A stretch of DNA of 6,456 nucleotides from Thermoplasmata archaeon (GTDB lineage: Archaea; Thermoplasmatota; Penumbrarchaeia; Penumbrarchaeales; Penumbrarchaeaceae), in contig JAGLEG010000003.1 in assembly GCA_023145185.1 (NCBI GenBank), positions 1 to 6,456 on the forward strand. The letters are read 5' to 3'. The notes below the pieces were generated by a model that saw only the letters and a list, made by a program, of their open reading frames with translations, made no database searches and was not told the DNA's origin. Position 1 is the stretch's first letter, and each line of letters begins with the position of its first letter. This document shows positions 1 through 4,836 of this stretch, piece by piece. The position numbers and the translations under genes were made by a program.

Positions 1-1
1 G

Positions 2-1462
2 GATGGGGAGGCTGCAAGGTCCGCACTGATGGAGAACTTCGGCCTCTCGGAGATACAGGCCAGGGCCATACTGGATATGAAGCTCTCGAAGTTGACCTCC
101 CTTGAGGGCGAATCGATCAAGAAGGAGGGAGAGAACCTGAAGCTGAGGATCGCGGACCTGGAGGATATCCTGGCCAACATCCACAGGGTCAATGAGATCA
201 TACAAAAAGAGCTGATGGACCTGAAGGAGAAGTACGGGGATGAGAGGAGGTCCAGCATCGAGGAGAACGCGGAGGAGATCGACCTGGAGGATCTGATCCA
301 CAAGAGGGACGTCCTTATCACCATTACCAATACGGGCTACATCAAGAGGATCGATCTGGACACCTACAGGGCCCAGCACAGAGGTGGAAAGGGGTTGAGG
401 GGAATGGCGACCAAGGAGGAGGATTTCGTGGTGGATATGTTCCCGAGCTCCACGCACGACCACATTCTGTTCTTCACGTCCCGCGGGAGGGTTTTCTGGC
501 TCAAGGGATACAATATACCCGTGGGTTCAAGGCAGTCCAGGGGCAAGGCCCTGATCAACCTCCTCCCCAATCTGGAGGAGGGTGAGGAGCTGCTGTCCAA
601 CCTCAAGGTCACGGAGTTCTCGGAGGATAAATATCTCATCTTCGTCACCAGGAAAGGCCGCATCAAGAGGACCTCTCTTCCGGCCTATTCCCGCCCCCGA
701 TCGACCGGCATAAGGGCGATAATCCTGAACGAGGGCGACGAGCTCGTGCAGACCGCCATATGCGGCGAGGATGACGAGATCGTCCTGGGGACCTCGATGG
801 GGATGGCAAACCGCTTCCTTGTGAGGGATGTCAGGGCGATGGGCAGGAACACCGCAGGCGTTCGTGGTATGAGGCTGAAGAACAAAGGGGACCAGATAGT
901 ATCCATGGCAGTGGTGCCCGGCTCCAACGATGAGGCGGATCAGGACGATGAGAATGACGACGGATCCAAGGATCCGTCTAACCTTCACCGAAGTGTCGGT
1001 TCAGATGAGGATCCAGAAGGTGAAGAGGCCGAAGAGGATGGATCGGGACACGGCCCCAAGCTTCTGACGATCACGGAGAACGGTTACGGAAAGAGGGCGT
1101 ATGCCTACAAATACAGGTTGACCAGGAGGGGCTCCTCCGGTGTGATAAATATCCACAGGAACTATCTGGGCGATACCGGAAACGTGGTCTCCCTGATGGT
1201 GGAGCACCCCGGCTCAGAGGTCATGCTGATAACCCAGAAGGGAATGGTGATCCGAACCCCCATATCCACGATCCGTCTGGTAAACCGGGCTGGAAAGGGC
1301 GTTATTACGATGAGGATGGTGGAGGGAGATACGGTAATGGGCGTCGCACAGGTGAACCCCATCGAGGAGTCACCTGACCTTGAGGATGATTCTGAAGATC
1401 AGGTTCAGAATGTGGAGCCTGAGAACACTCAAGGACCAGGGGACACGAACAGCGAGAGGTAA
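2..1462 (+). CDS. gyrA: DNA gyrase subunit A, C-terminal part (5' end outside window)
   Basis: Gyrase A cuts and passes double-stranded DNA as an A2B2 complex with GyrB; this part wraps DNA so that the enzyme can supercoil. The frame is open from base 2 with no start, so the gene begins upstream and the catalytic tyrosine is not in view; 486 codons are present. Counting from base 2, residues about 10-35 hold the LSEIQARAILDMKLSKLT segment typical of the end of the breakage-reunion domain, followed by coiled-coil-like helix. The beta-pinwheel starts near residue 100. The GyrA box reads QHRGGKG (residues 125-131; consensus Q-R/K-RGGR/KG, so His replaces the second residue). Later blades show the degenerate repeats SRQSRGKA, RPRSTGIRA, GRNTAGVRG, RRGSSGVIN and NRAGKGVIT, making six. 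Odd points are an acidic insert at residues 309-351 between blades 4 and 5 and a 36-residue acidic tail. The GyrA box argues for gyrase rather than ParC/topoisomerase IV. Confidence 0.97.
   Translation, partial: DGEAARSALMENFGLSEIQARAILDMKLSKLTSLEGESIKKEGENLKLRIADLEDILANIHRVNEIIQKELMDLKEKYGDERRSSIEENAEEIDLEDLIHKRDVLITITNTGYIKRIDLDTYRAQHRGGKGLRGMATKEEDFVVDMFPSSTHDHILFFTSRGRVFWLKGYNIPVGSRQSRGKALINLLPNLEEGEELLSNLKVTEFSEDKYLIFVTRKGRIKRTSLPAYSRPRSTGIRAIILNEGDELVQTAICGEDDEIVLGTSMGMANRFLVRDVRAMGRNTAGVRGMRLKNKGDQIVSMAVVPGSNDEADQDDENDDGSKDPSNLHRSVGSDEDPEGEEAEEDGSGHGPKLLTITENGYGKRAYAYKYRLTRRGSSGVINIHRNYLGDTGNVVSLMVEHPGSEVMLITQKGMVIRTPISTIRLVNRAGKGVITMRMVEGDTVMGVAQVNPIEESPDLEDDSEDQVQNVEPENTQGPGDTNSER
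926..1054 (+). other. acidic low-complexity insert inside GyrA, between blades 4 and 5
   Basis: These 43 codons encode 18 Asp/Glu residues and few hydrophobic ones, in runs such as DQDDENDD and DPEGEEAEED. They sit where E. coli GyrA has only a short turn (recalled as VPRGDGAIL) before the conserved NGYGKR strand. The frame is intact, and blade sequence resumes at LLTITENGYGKR, so this is an in-frame insertion and not a frameshift. Inference: a flexible surface loop that could compete with DNA for the basic rim of the pinwheel. Confidence 0.85.
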
Positions 1463-1503
1463 ATGAAAATATCAAAGGTAGAGGATATCAGTTCACGGGT
1501 GGT

Positions 1504-1529
1504 CGTCTCATTTCTTAAGAAGTGAGACG
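1504..1529. repeat. 26-bp near-perfect palindrome at the gyrA / zinc-ribbon gene junction
   Basis: The two halves, CGTCTCATTTCTT and AAGAAGTGAGACG, pair at 12 of 13 positions; the exception (1511/1522) is a G-U pair in plus-strand RNA. The central ten bases TTCTTAAGAA are a perfect palindrome. It starts 42 nt after the gyrA stop and covers the last codons and stop of the opposing gene. No T-run follows on the plus strand. It could be a transcript-end hairpin or a protein-binding site; both are inference. Confidence 0.7.
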
Positions 1530-1903
1530 CCACATTCGGGGCAGAACTTCCAGCCGCCCTGCAGCCCATATCCACAGAGTGGACACCTTCTGGATCCCCC
1601 GGGAGTATCCTGTGACGCGGATGATCCACCGGTCTGGGCCTTCAACTGCTTGTCGACGAAGTACTGCGCCTCGATCTCAGATGCCGCGCGCTTCATGTAC
1701 TTGTTCTTCAATTTCTCCTTCGAGAAGTCGTAGGGGTTGACCGGATCTGCCTTCTTGCTAGAAAGGTTGTTTCCCCCGCAGTTGGGGCACAGCATCCTGC
1801 CCTCACACCCATATCTGTCACAGGTCTTGACGCCGAAGTTACCACTGCAGATCTCGCAGTATTGGTTCACATATCGCCTACAATCACTACAATATGCGAC
1901 CAT
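1508..1903 (-). CDS. small protein with N-terminal Cys cluster and C-terminal zinc ribbon
   Basis: A 131-residue protein with 12 cysteines, enough for about three zinc ions. The N-terminal part has CxxC pairs at C5/C8, C16/C19 and C39/C42, plus single C28 and C33. The C-terminal ribbon is C107-x2-C110 and C121-x2-C124 (CPLCGYGLQGGWKFCPECG). Between them lie a charged, probably helical stretch (about 57-90) and a Gly/Ser-rich linker (about 92-104). No signal peptide or membrane segment is visible, so it is probably cytoplasmic. Such ribbons are common in archaeal nucleic-acid-binding and scaffold proteins, but I do not recognise this family and assign no function. The ATG is supported by GGTGA at 1910-1914, 6 nt upstream, and a TATA-like box at 1936-1945. 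It converges on gyrA with 45 bp between the stops. A palindrome covers its last codons and stop. Confidence 0.85.
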   Translation of the reverse strand: MVAYCSDCRRYVNQYCEICSGNFGVKTCDRYGCEGRMLCPNCGGNNLSSKKADPVNPYDFSKEKLKNKYMKRAASEIEAQYFVDKQLKAQTGGSSASQDTPGGSRRCPLCGYGLQGGWKFCPECGVSLLKK

Positions 1904-1935
1904 TTTTTGTCACCGTCACGTAATGTATCTTCAAG

Positions 1936-1945
1936 TAATATAAAG
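1936..1945 (-). promoter_or_regulatory. TATA-box-like promoter of the zinc-ribbon gene
   Basis: On the minus strand the sequence is CTTTATATTA, preceded by AACC, which could be part of a BRE. It lies 33-42 nt before the ATG, which would put the transcript start near 1915 with a leader of about 12 nt that just includes the GGTGA ribosome site. It falls between the stop of the upstream membrane-protein gene (1965) and the start at 1903, suggesting separate transcription. Confidence 0.55.
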
Positions 1946-1964
1946 GTTGGCGCACGGTTCCCGA

Positions 1965-2357
1965 TCACCGAGTCTTGACCTTGAGCTTCTTTCTCTTCTC
2001 GATGACCTGCGCCTCGTATTCGGGCCCGAGGTCGATCGCACACTCCTCTATCTCGGGCAGGTTTCGAATGAATGCCGCCTTGGAATCGGTGTCCATCAGC
2101 TCCACGAACTTTCGGTACCTTTTGTTGATGTCGTGATGGTAGAGGAACCCTCCAACAGCTATGATCGCGCCAATGATAATGAAGAACCAGGCCACCATGT
2201 CGATCTGGTCGAGAATGGGGACCTCGTACTTCCTATCGACCTGATCGAACTCGATGAGAAGTTCCCAGAGGCCCGACATGGCTATTACGGTTCCCAGGAT
2301 GCCGATCATCAGCAGGAGCCCTTTCTTGTTCTTCTGCCAGTATTCCTTCAGTGTCAT
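1965..2357 (-). CDS. small membrane protein with two transmembrane helices
   Basis: A 130-residue protein. A basic N-terminus (KNKKG, 9-13) is followed by a hydrophobic helix at about 14-35, a short polar loop at about 36-52, a second helix at about 53-73, and a charged C-terminal region of about 57 residues ending KRKKLKVKTR. By the positive-inside rule both ends should be cytoplasmic with the loop outside. The C-terminal region has the pattern FVELMDTDSKAAFIRNLPEI, which looks like a conserved helical domain. It reminds me of small Thermoplasmata membrane proteins annotated as DUF3198, but this is from memory and unconfirmed; no function is assigned. The ATG is supported by GGTGAG at 2363-2368, 5 nt upstream. 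Its stop lies 61 bp from the start of the zinc-ribbon gene on the same strand, and a separate TATA-like box lies in that gap. Confidence 0.82.
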   Translation of the reverse strand: MTLKEYWQKNKKGLLLMIGILGTVIAMSGLWELLIEFDQVDRKYEVPILDQIDMVAWFFIIIGAIIAVGGFLYHHDINKRYRKFVELMDTDSKAAFIRNLPEIEECAIDLGPEYEAQVIEKRKKLKVKTR

Positions 2358-2381
2358 AGGTCCTCACCACCTCTAACGTCG

Positions 2382-2402
2382 TTTAATATTTATCATTTAT
2401 CC
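2382..2402 (-). promoter_or_regulatory. AT-rich promoter region of the two-helix membrane protein gene
   Basis: On the minus strand this stretch reads as overlapping TATA-like choices (GGATAAATGAT, GATAAATA and AAATATTAAA). The upstream-most choice would start transcription near 2372, just before the ribosome site at 2363-2368, and is the most consistent. The exact box cannot be decided by eye. Confidence 0.4.
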
Positions 2403-2524
2403 AATGGATCAGATGGAAAATGGCGCAGTTTCTGGGAAAACCTTAAGAAAGTGTTGCGTGAATGACCCATTCCCTGCCTTCGAAGACGGCGGTGATCAGT
2501 GATCCGCCTTGGCAATGGTAGGGG

Positions 2525-2547
2525 TAAAAAACTTTGGTGCTTTTTTA
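2525..2547 (-). terminator. candidate terminator of the YjbQ operon
   Basis: TAAAAAA (2525-2531) and TTTTTTA (2541-2547) form a 7-bp inverted repeat around 9 nt. Read on the minus strand it ends in TTTTTTA, and a T-run is the main known archaeal termination signal. It is the first strong T-run after the YjbQ stop at 2695, about 165 nt downstream. Because it is symmetric, it also gives T6 on the plus strand. Confidence 0.45.
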
Positions 2548-2694
2548 AGGGTCCCCGGCTGACCGTTCAGATGTGACATCGAGGGATGATGCTGAGGCCA
2601 ACCCAGGCACCGTACATACCCCCCGGGGATGGGTCAGAGGCCGGAGTGGGCGCACCGCCTGTCTATGATGAGCTTCGTTTTTCTCCGGGGACAT
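2545..2694 (-). CDS. doubtful 49-codon reading frame after the YjbQ gene
   Basis: An ATG at 2692-2694 directly follows the TAG of the YjbQ-family gene with no bases between, and GGGGAG lies 3 nt upstream. The frame runs 49 codons to TAA, which overlaps the T-run of the candidate terminator. The product would start MSPEKNEAHHRQAVRP and is rich in Pro, Ser, Arg and His, with no recognisable domain. Against it: arginine codons are mostly CGG/CGC where neighbouring genes mostly use AGG, the ribosome site is too close, and the same DNA has large inverted repeats. It may equally be an untranslated structured tail. Confidence 0.2.
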   Translation of the reverse strand: MSPEKNEAHHRQAVRPLRPLTHPRGVCTVPGLASASSLDVTSERSAGDP

Positions 2695-3114
2695 CTACTC
2701 CCCGTATATCGTGATAAGCAGTTTTCTTGAACGGGGCCTGTTGTCCATCTCCATGAACACCACGTGCTGCCACGTTCCGTGCACCATCCTGCCGTCCCTG
2801 ATCGGCAGTGTCATCTCCGGCCCTATCATGGAGGCGCGGAGATGGGAGTGGCCGTTTCCATCGTCGTGGTATATGTGGTGTTTATAGTCGCCATTCCTGG
2901 GGATCAAACGGTCCATCAGCTCGGGAAAATCCTGTATCAGGCCAGGCTCGTATTCTATGGCGGTTATCACCGCGGTGGCGCCAGGGCCGAATATGTGGAT
3001 AAGGCCGGTATTGATGCCGGATTTGCCCACGATCTCCTCCAGATGTGGATTGAGGTCAACGATATCCCCCTCCTTCTCTGTGTCGAAAGATAGTTCATCC
3101 GTTCTTATGACCAC
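2695..3114 (-). CDS. YjbQ / UPF0047 family protein
   Basis: A 139-residue protein, the usual family length. Family hallmarks run in order: GLIHIFGPGATAVIT (about 37-51), the invariant DGNGHSHLRAS block (85-95) with H89 and H91, GPEMTLPIRDGR (98-109), GTWQ (113-116) and a closing RPR...GE (126-139). The family forms trimers; E. coli YjbQ is reported to have weak thiamin-phosphate-synthase activity, but the physiological role is unsettled, so no enzyme name is given. The HT motif of bacterial members is replaced by PGAT followed by IEYE, which I recall as usual in archaeal members. Translation starts at GTG (3112-3114), supported by GAGGAGG at 3122-3128, which overlaps the end of the cupin gene; 12 nt separate the two genes. 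It is the last certain gene of the operon. Confidence 0.93.
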   Translation of the reverse strand: MVIRTDELSFDTEKEGDIVDLNPHLEEIVGKSGINTGLIHIFGPGATAVITAIEYEPGLIQDFPELMDRLIPRNGDYKHHIYHDDGNGHSHLRASMIGPEMTLPIRDGRMVHGTWQHVVFMEMDNRPRSRKLLITIYGE

Positions 3115-3126
3115 ACTGCAGCCTCC

Positions 3127-3474
3127 TCAGTTATCGTCTGTCAATGGTATCATGCACAGGAATACCAGCTCCTCATCCCCGATGTTATCGTATCCGTGGA
3201 GCTCATCGCCTGGTACGAATATGGTGTCCCCTCCGGAAACGGTAAAACGCTCCGTATCCGAGAACACCTCGGCCCTGCCCTCGAGGAAATATATCTCGTG
3301 TTCCCACGGGTGGCCGTGAAGCGGGATATTTCCGCCCTTTTCGAGGGTGAACTTCCTCATTGCGAAATTGGACGCGCCGTCGGCTCTGGAATATATCCAT
3401 TGGATCCTGGTCCCCACCACTCCCTCCATCGAGACCTCCTCGTAAGGCACATCCTCGACATGTTTTTTGATCAT
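3127..3474 (-). CDS. single-domain cupin protein (cupin_2 type)
   Basis: A 115-residue small beta-barrel protein, the normal size of a monocupin. Cupin motif 1 is seen as G48, H53-x-H55, E60 and G66 (LHGHPWEHEIYFLEGRAEV); motif 2 as G82, P88-G89, H93 and N97 (GDTIFVPGDELHGYDN). H53, H55, E60 and H93 form the expected 3-His/1-Glu metal site, so metal binding is likely intact. Cupins of this kind range from isomerases and dioxygenases to ligand sensors, and nothing here fixes the substrate. The ATG follows the TAG of the upstream gene with one base between, and GGAGG sits about 8 nt before it, so translation is probably coupled. No signal peptide is seen; it should be cytoplasmic. Confidence 0.92.
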   Translation of the reverse strand: MIKKHVEDVPYEEVSMEGVVGTRIQWIYSRADGASNFAMRKFTLEKGGNIPLHGHPWEHEIYFLEGRAEVFSDTERFTVSGGDTIFVPGDELHGYDNIGDEELVFLCMIPLTDDN

Positions 3475-3475
3475 C

Positions 3476-4192
3476 CTATTCCTCCAGCTCGGCCTCCAAC
3501 TCCATCCAGTAGTTGTAGATCTCCAGAGGTACCCTTCTGAACTTGATCTGTATATTGAGGTTTATCTCATCCCCATTGTCGTTGTAAAGGAGGACTGCGG
3601 GCCTCGAAGATTCTATCGCGCCGGTATCGCATTTGACCGAGACATATGCCCCTGTCCCTCCCTCTTCGGTCCCACCTGCCATCTCCACGGAGATGTTCTC
3701 ACCAGGTCCTGTAAGGACCACCGGGTTCTGGGTCATCTGCCTCATGGCACGGACGGTTCCGGTCTCGGATTGGGCCACCGTGGATGGAGCGGCCGTGTTG
3801 TTATCGTCTGTCTGATTGCCGGATGCGACGTTCATGGGTATGCCGTAAATTGAAAGCGTCATGGTGTCGGGCTGGTTCTGGTAGGTGACCCTCCACGCAG
3901 GAGGCACCTCGTCATCGGCCCAGGTGACCAGGGCCACCACCTCGGTCAACAGTATAACATCCGTTCCGTTGCCTATCCCTTCAATGGGAAAATAGAGTGT
4001 CTCTTCATTTTCGATCCTGACCGGTGCATCCGAGGAGAAGGAGAGCATCTCCTCAGAATATTGATCGAGTCTCTGGTACTCCACTGTCTTCTCCTCCTCT
4101 TCACCTCCGGAGAGGGCGAGGAAGGAGCCGGTGCCTATCACCAGTACCGCGATGACCGCACCGATTATGATGAACATCATTTTTCTTTCCAT
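3476..4192 (-). CDS. membrane-anchored extracytoplasmic protein of unknown function
   Basis: A 238-residue protein. After a basic start (MERK) there is one hydrophobic helix at about 6-28 with no lipobox cysteine, so it is probably an uncleaved anchor with the rest outside the cell. An acidic patch EEEE (31-34) follows. The outer part is mostly beta-like, with a strand-rich block around residues 76-118 (VALVTWADDE, then NQPDTMTLSIYG) that resembles secreted proteins of Thermoplasmata as I remember them; no named domain can be given. A Thr/Ser/Asn-rich linker lies at about 123-146. N-glycosylation sequons occur at N75, N126, N131 and N166, fitting an outside location. There is one cysteine (C188), so no internal disulfide. 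It is first in the operon, upstream of the cupin and YjbQ genes. The ATG follows GAGGCGGTG closely. Confidence 0.83.
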   Translation of the reverse strand: MERKMMFIIIGAVIAVLVIGTGSFLALSGGEEEEKTVEYQRLDQYSEEMLSFSSDAPVRIENEETLYFPIEGIGNGTDVILLTEVVALVTWADDEVPPAWRVTYQNQPDTMTLSIYGIPMNVASGNQTDDNNTAAPSTVAQSETGTVRAMRQMTQNPVVLTGPGENISVEMAGGTEEGGTGAYVSVKCDTGAIESSRPAVLLYNDNGDEINLNIQIKFRRVPLEIYNYWMELEAELEE

Positions 4193-4246
4193 TTACACCG
4201 CCTCGATGGCCCGGTCTTCCTATTTTTTCTCCGGGCCTGGTCTGGT

Positions 4247-4266
4247 CTATATTTGAAGTATATAGT
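4247..4266 (-). promoter_or_regulatory. promoter of the membrane protein-cupin-YjbQ operon
   Basis: Two TATA-like boxes are readable on the minus strand: ACTATATAC (4258-4266) and AAATATAG (4247-4254). They predict transcript starts near 4235 or 4224, giving leaders of roughly 30-45 nt before the ATG at 4192. The upstream box overlaps the palindrome at 4262-4277. Confidence 0.5.
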
Positions 4267-4277
4267 CTGATGACTAT
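4262..4277. promoter_or_regulatory. palindrome ATAGTC-TGAT-GACTAT, possible operator
   Basis: Perfect 6-bp arms around 4 nt, overlapping the upstream TATA-like box of the three-gene operon. The placement suits a repressor that blocks TBP/TFB binding. No bound protein can be named, and short AT-rich palindromes also arise by chance. Confidence 0.35.
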
Positions 4278-4349
4278 TGTATCTTTTCATAGGATATTGG
4301 GACAAGACGCGGGGAATACGCCATCTTCAAGTGTTTGGTGGCCCGGGCG

Positions 4350-4691
4350 TCACGGCCCGTTATTTCCGGAGAGGAAGCTGCGGAGGGTATCGACCTCCTC
4401 CGAGAGGCGCGTAAAGAACACCTCATCCTTCCAGTAGTTCTCGAACTCGGGTTTGAGCCTTACCATCTCCCTGCTGATGAACTCGGGCGTGCAGGCCTTT
4501 ACCCCTTTCATTGCAAGGCCCCGATGTGCCAGCAGCCTGTCGTGGTATCTGTATATGACGTCATCGGCTATCTCCCAGACTCCCCCACGCCAATCATGGA
4601 CCTCATCCTCGGTGAGCCTGTCCAGCCTCCCAAGCACCTTGCGTCTGATAAGCCTGACAACGGCTCCCGAAAGGATGTCACGTTTTGACAG
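4350..4691 (-). CDS. unrecognised small protein, probably started at CTG
   Basis: I do not recognise this 113-residue product. It is predicted mainly helical, charged and soluble, without signal peptide or membrane segment: an N-terminal basic helix (LSGAVVRLIRRKVLGRLDRL, about 7-26), an aromatic stretch around VHDWRGGVWEIADDVIYRYH (31-50), and a C-terminal helix ending SFLSGNNGP. The first standard in-frame start is GTG at 4637, but the frame reads sensibly further up, and that GTG has no ribosome site. A CTG at 4689-4691, giving MSKRDILSG, has GAGGTG at 4697-4702 with 5-nt spacing, so I prefer it; an in-frame stop at 4716-4718 bounds the frame. CTG starts are rare in archaea; alternatives are the GTG, or a one-base error joining the ATG at 4714. 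It lies between the S9 terminator and the next operon, apparently with its own promoter. Confidence 0.65.
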   Translation of the reverse strand: MSKRDILSGAVVRLIRRKVLGRLDRLTEDEVHDWRGGVWEIADDVIYRYHDRLLAHRGLAMKGVKACTPEFISREMVRLKPEFENYWKDEVFFTRLSEEVDTLRSFLSGNNGP

Positions 4692-4696
4692 GTCAA

Positions 4697-4702
4697 CACC
4701 TC
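4697..4702 (-). promoter_or_regulatory. ribosome binding site GAGGTG that favours the CTG start
   Basis: GAGGTG matches the Shine-Dalgarno consensus and is 5 nt from CTG at 4691. The GTG at 4637 lacks a comparable site, so this decides the start chosen. An 8-codon mini-frame (ATG 4717-4719 to TGA 4693-4695) runs through this site and ends 1 nt before the CTG. Confidence 0.5.
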
Positions 4703-4723
4703 TTGAACGGCCATTTCATGCCT

Positions 4724-4740
4724 TATACCGTTCTGGTATA
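4724..4740. promoter_or_regulatory. palindrome TATACC-GTTCT-GGTATA, possible operator
   Basis: Perfect 6-bp arms around 5 nt. With the TATA-like box at 4754-4761, transcription on the minus strand should start near 4731, inside this palindrome, so a bound dimer would block initiation. The regulator is unknown. Confidence 0.4.
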
Positions 4741-4753
4741 TTGTTCCCGAACC

Positions 4754-4761
4754 GTATTTAA
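4754..4761 (-). promoter_or_regulatory. TATA-like box upstream of the CTG-started gene
   Basis: Minus strand TTAAATAC, preceded by AAAAGTG. It lies just downstream of the S9 terminator, about 65 nt before the CTG and 35-40 nt before the ATG codons at 4719 and 4714. It implies a transcript separate from the ribosomal operon. Confidence 0.45.
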
Positions 4762-4769
4762 CACTTTTG

Positions 4770-4813
4770 AAAATAAACGTTATAAAATAAAACAGGGGCG
4801 GTTGAACCGCCCC
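4770..4813 (-). terminator. terminator of the L18e-L13-S9 operon
   Basis: On the minus strand, 23 nt after the S9 stop, GGGGCGGTT and AACCGCCCC form a perfect 9-base inverted repeat with one base between them (7-bp stem and 5-nt loop in practice). It is followed by TGTTTTATTTTATAACG and more T-rich sequence. It looks like a bacterial intrinsic terminator, and the T-rich part alone suits archaeal termination. It is the strongest terminator in the window. Confidence 0.85.
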
Positions 4814-4836
4814 CGTGCCGCATAGTCGATATGGGA

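Larger units (their letters stand above)
2358..2694. other. 337-bp stretch without a confident gene
   Basis: From low to high coordinates it holds: the AT-rich promoter of the membrane-protein gene; a weak hairpin near 2489-2507 (GGCGG and CCGCC arms); an A6/T6 inverted repeat at 2525-2547; an 8-base perfect pair GTCCCCGG (2551-2558) and CCGGGGAC (2685-2692); and within that a possible helix CCGGCTGACC (2555-2564) with GGTCA-gag-GCCGG (2632-2644). The last two pairings share bases, so they are alternatives. A doubtful 49-codon frame fills 2545-2694 on the minus strand. I see no tRNA, no convincing C/D-box pair, and no longer frame with the codon use of the neighbours. Confidence 0.6.

Noticed and set aside
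961..976. CGGATCC-AA-GGATCCG inverted repeat in gyrA
   Set aside because: It lies within coding sequence for the low-complexity insert and is best explained by repetitive codons, not by a regulatory site.
527..988. 153-codon minus-strand frame inside gyrA, plus shorter ones (364-666, 685-927, 1001-1207, 1162-1362)
   Set aside because: They lie antisense to clear gyrase A coding sequence, with no domain or ribosome site; they are shadows of a GC-rich gene.
1947..2465. 172-codon plus-strand frame
   Set aside because: It is antisense to the membrane-protein gene, which has a ribosome site, promoter and two clear hydrophobic helices.
2581..2694. C/D-box small RNA (ATGATGA at 2665-2671; GGATGATGCTGA near 2584)
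   Set aside because: No properly spaced D box and no flanking terminal stem pair up with these C-like boxes.
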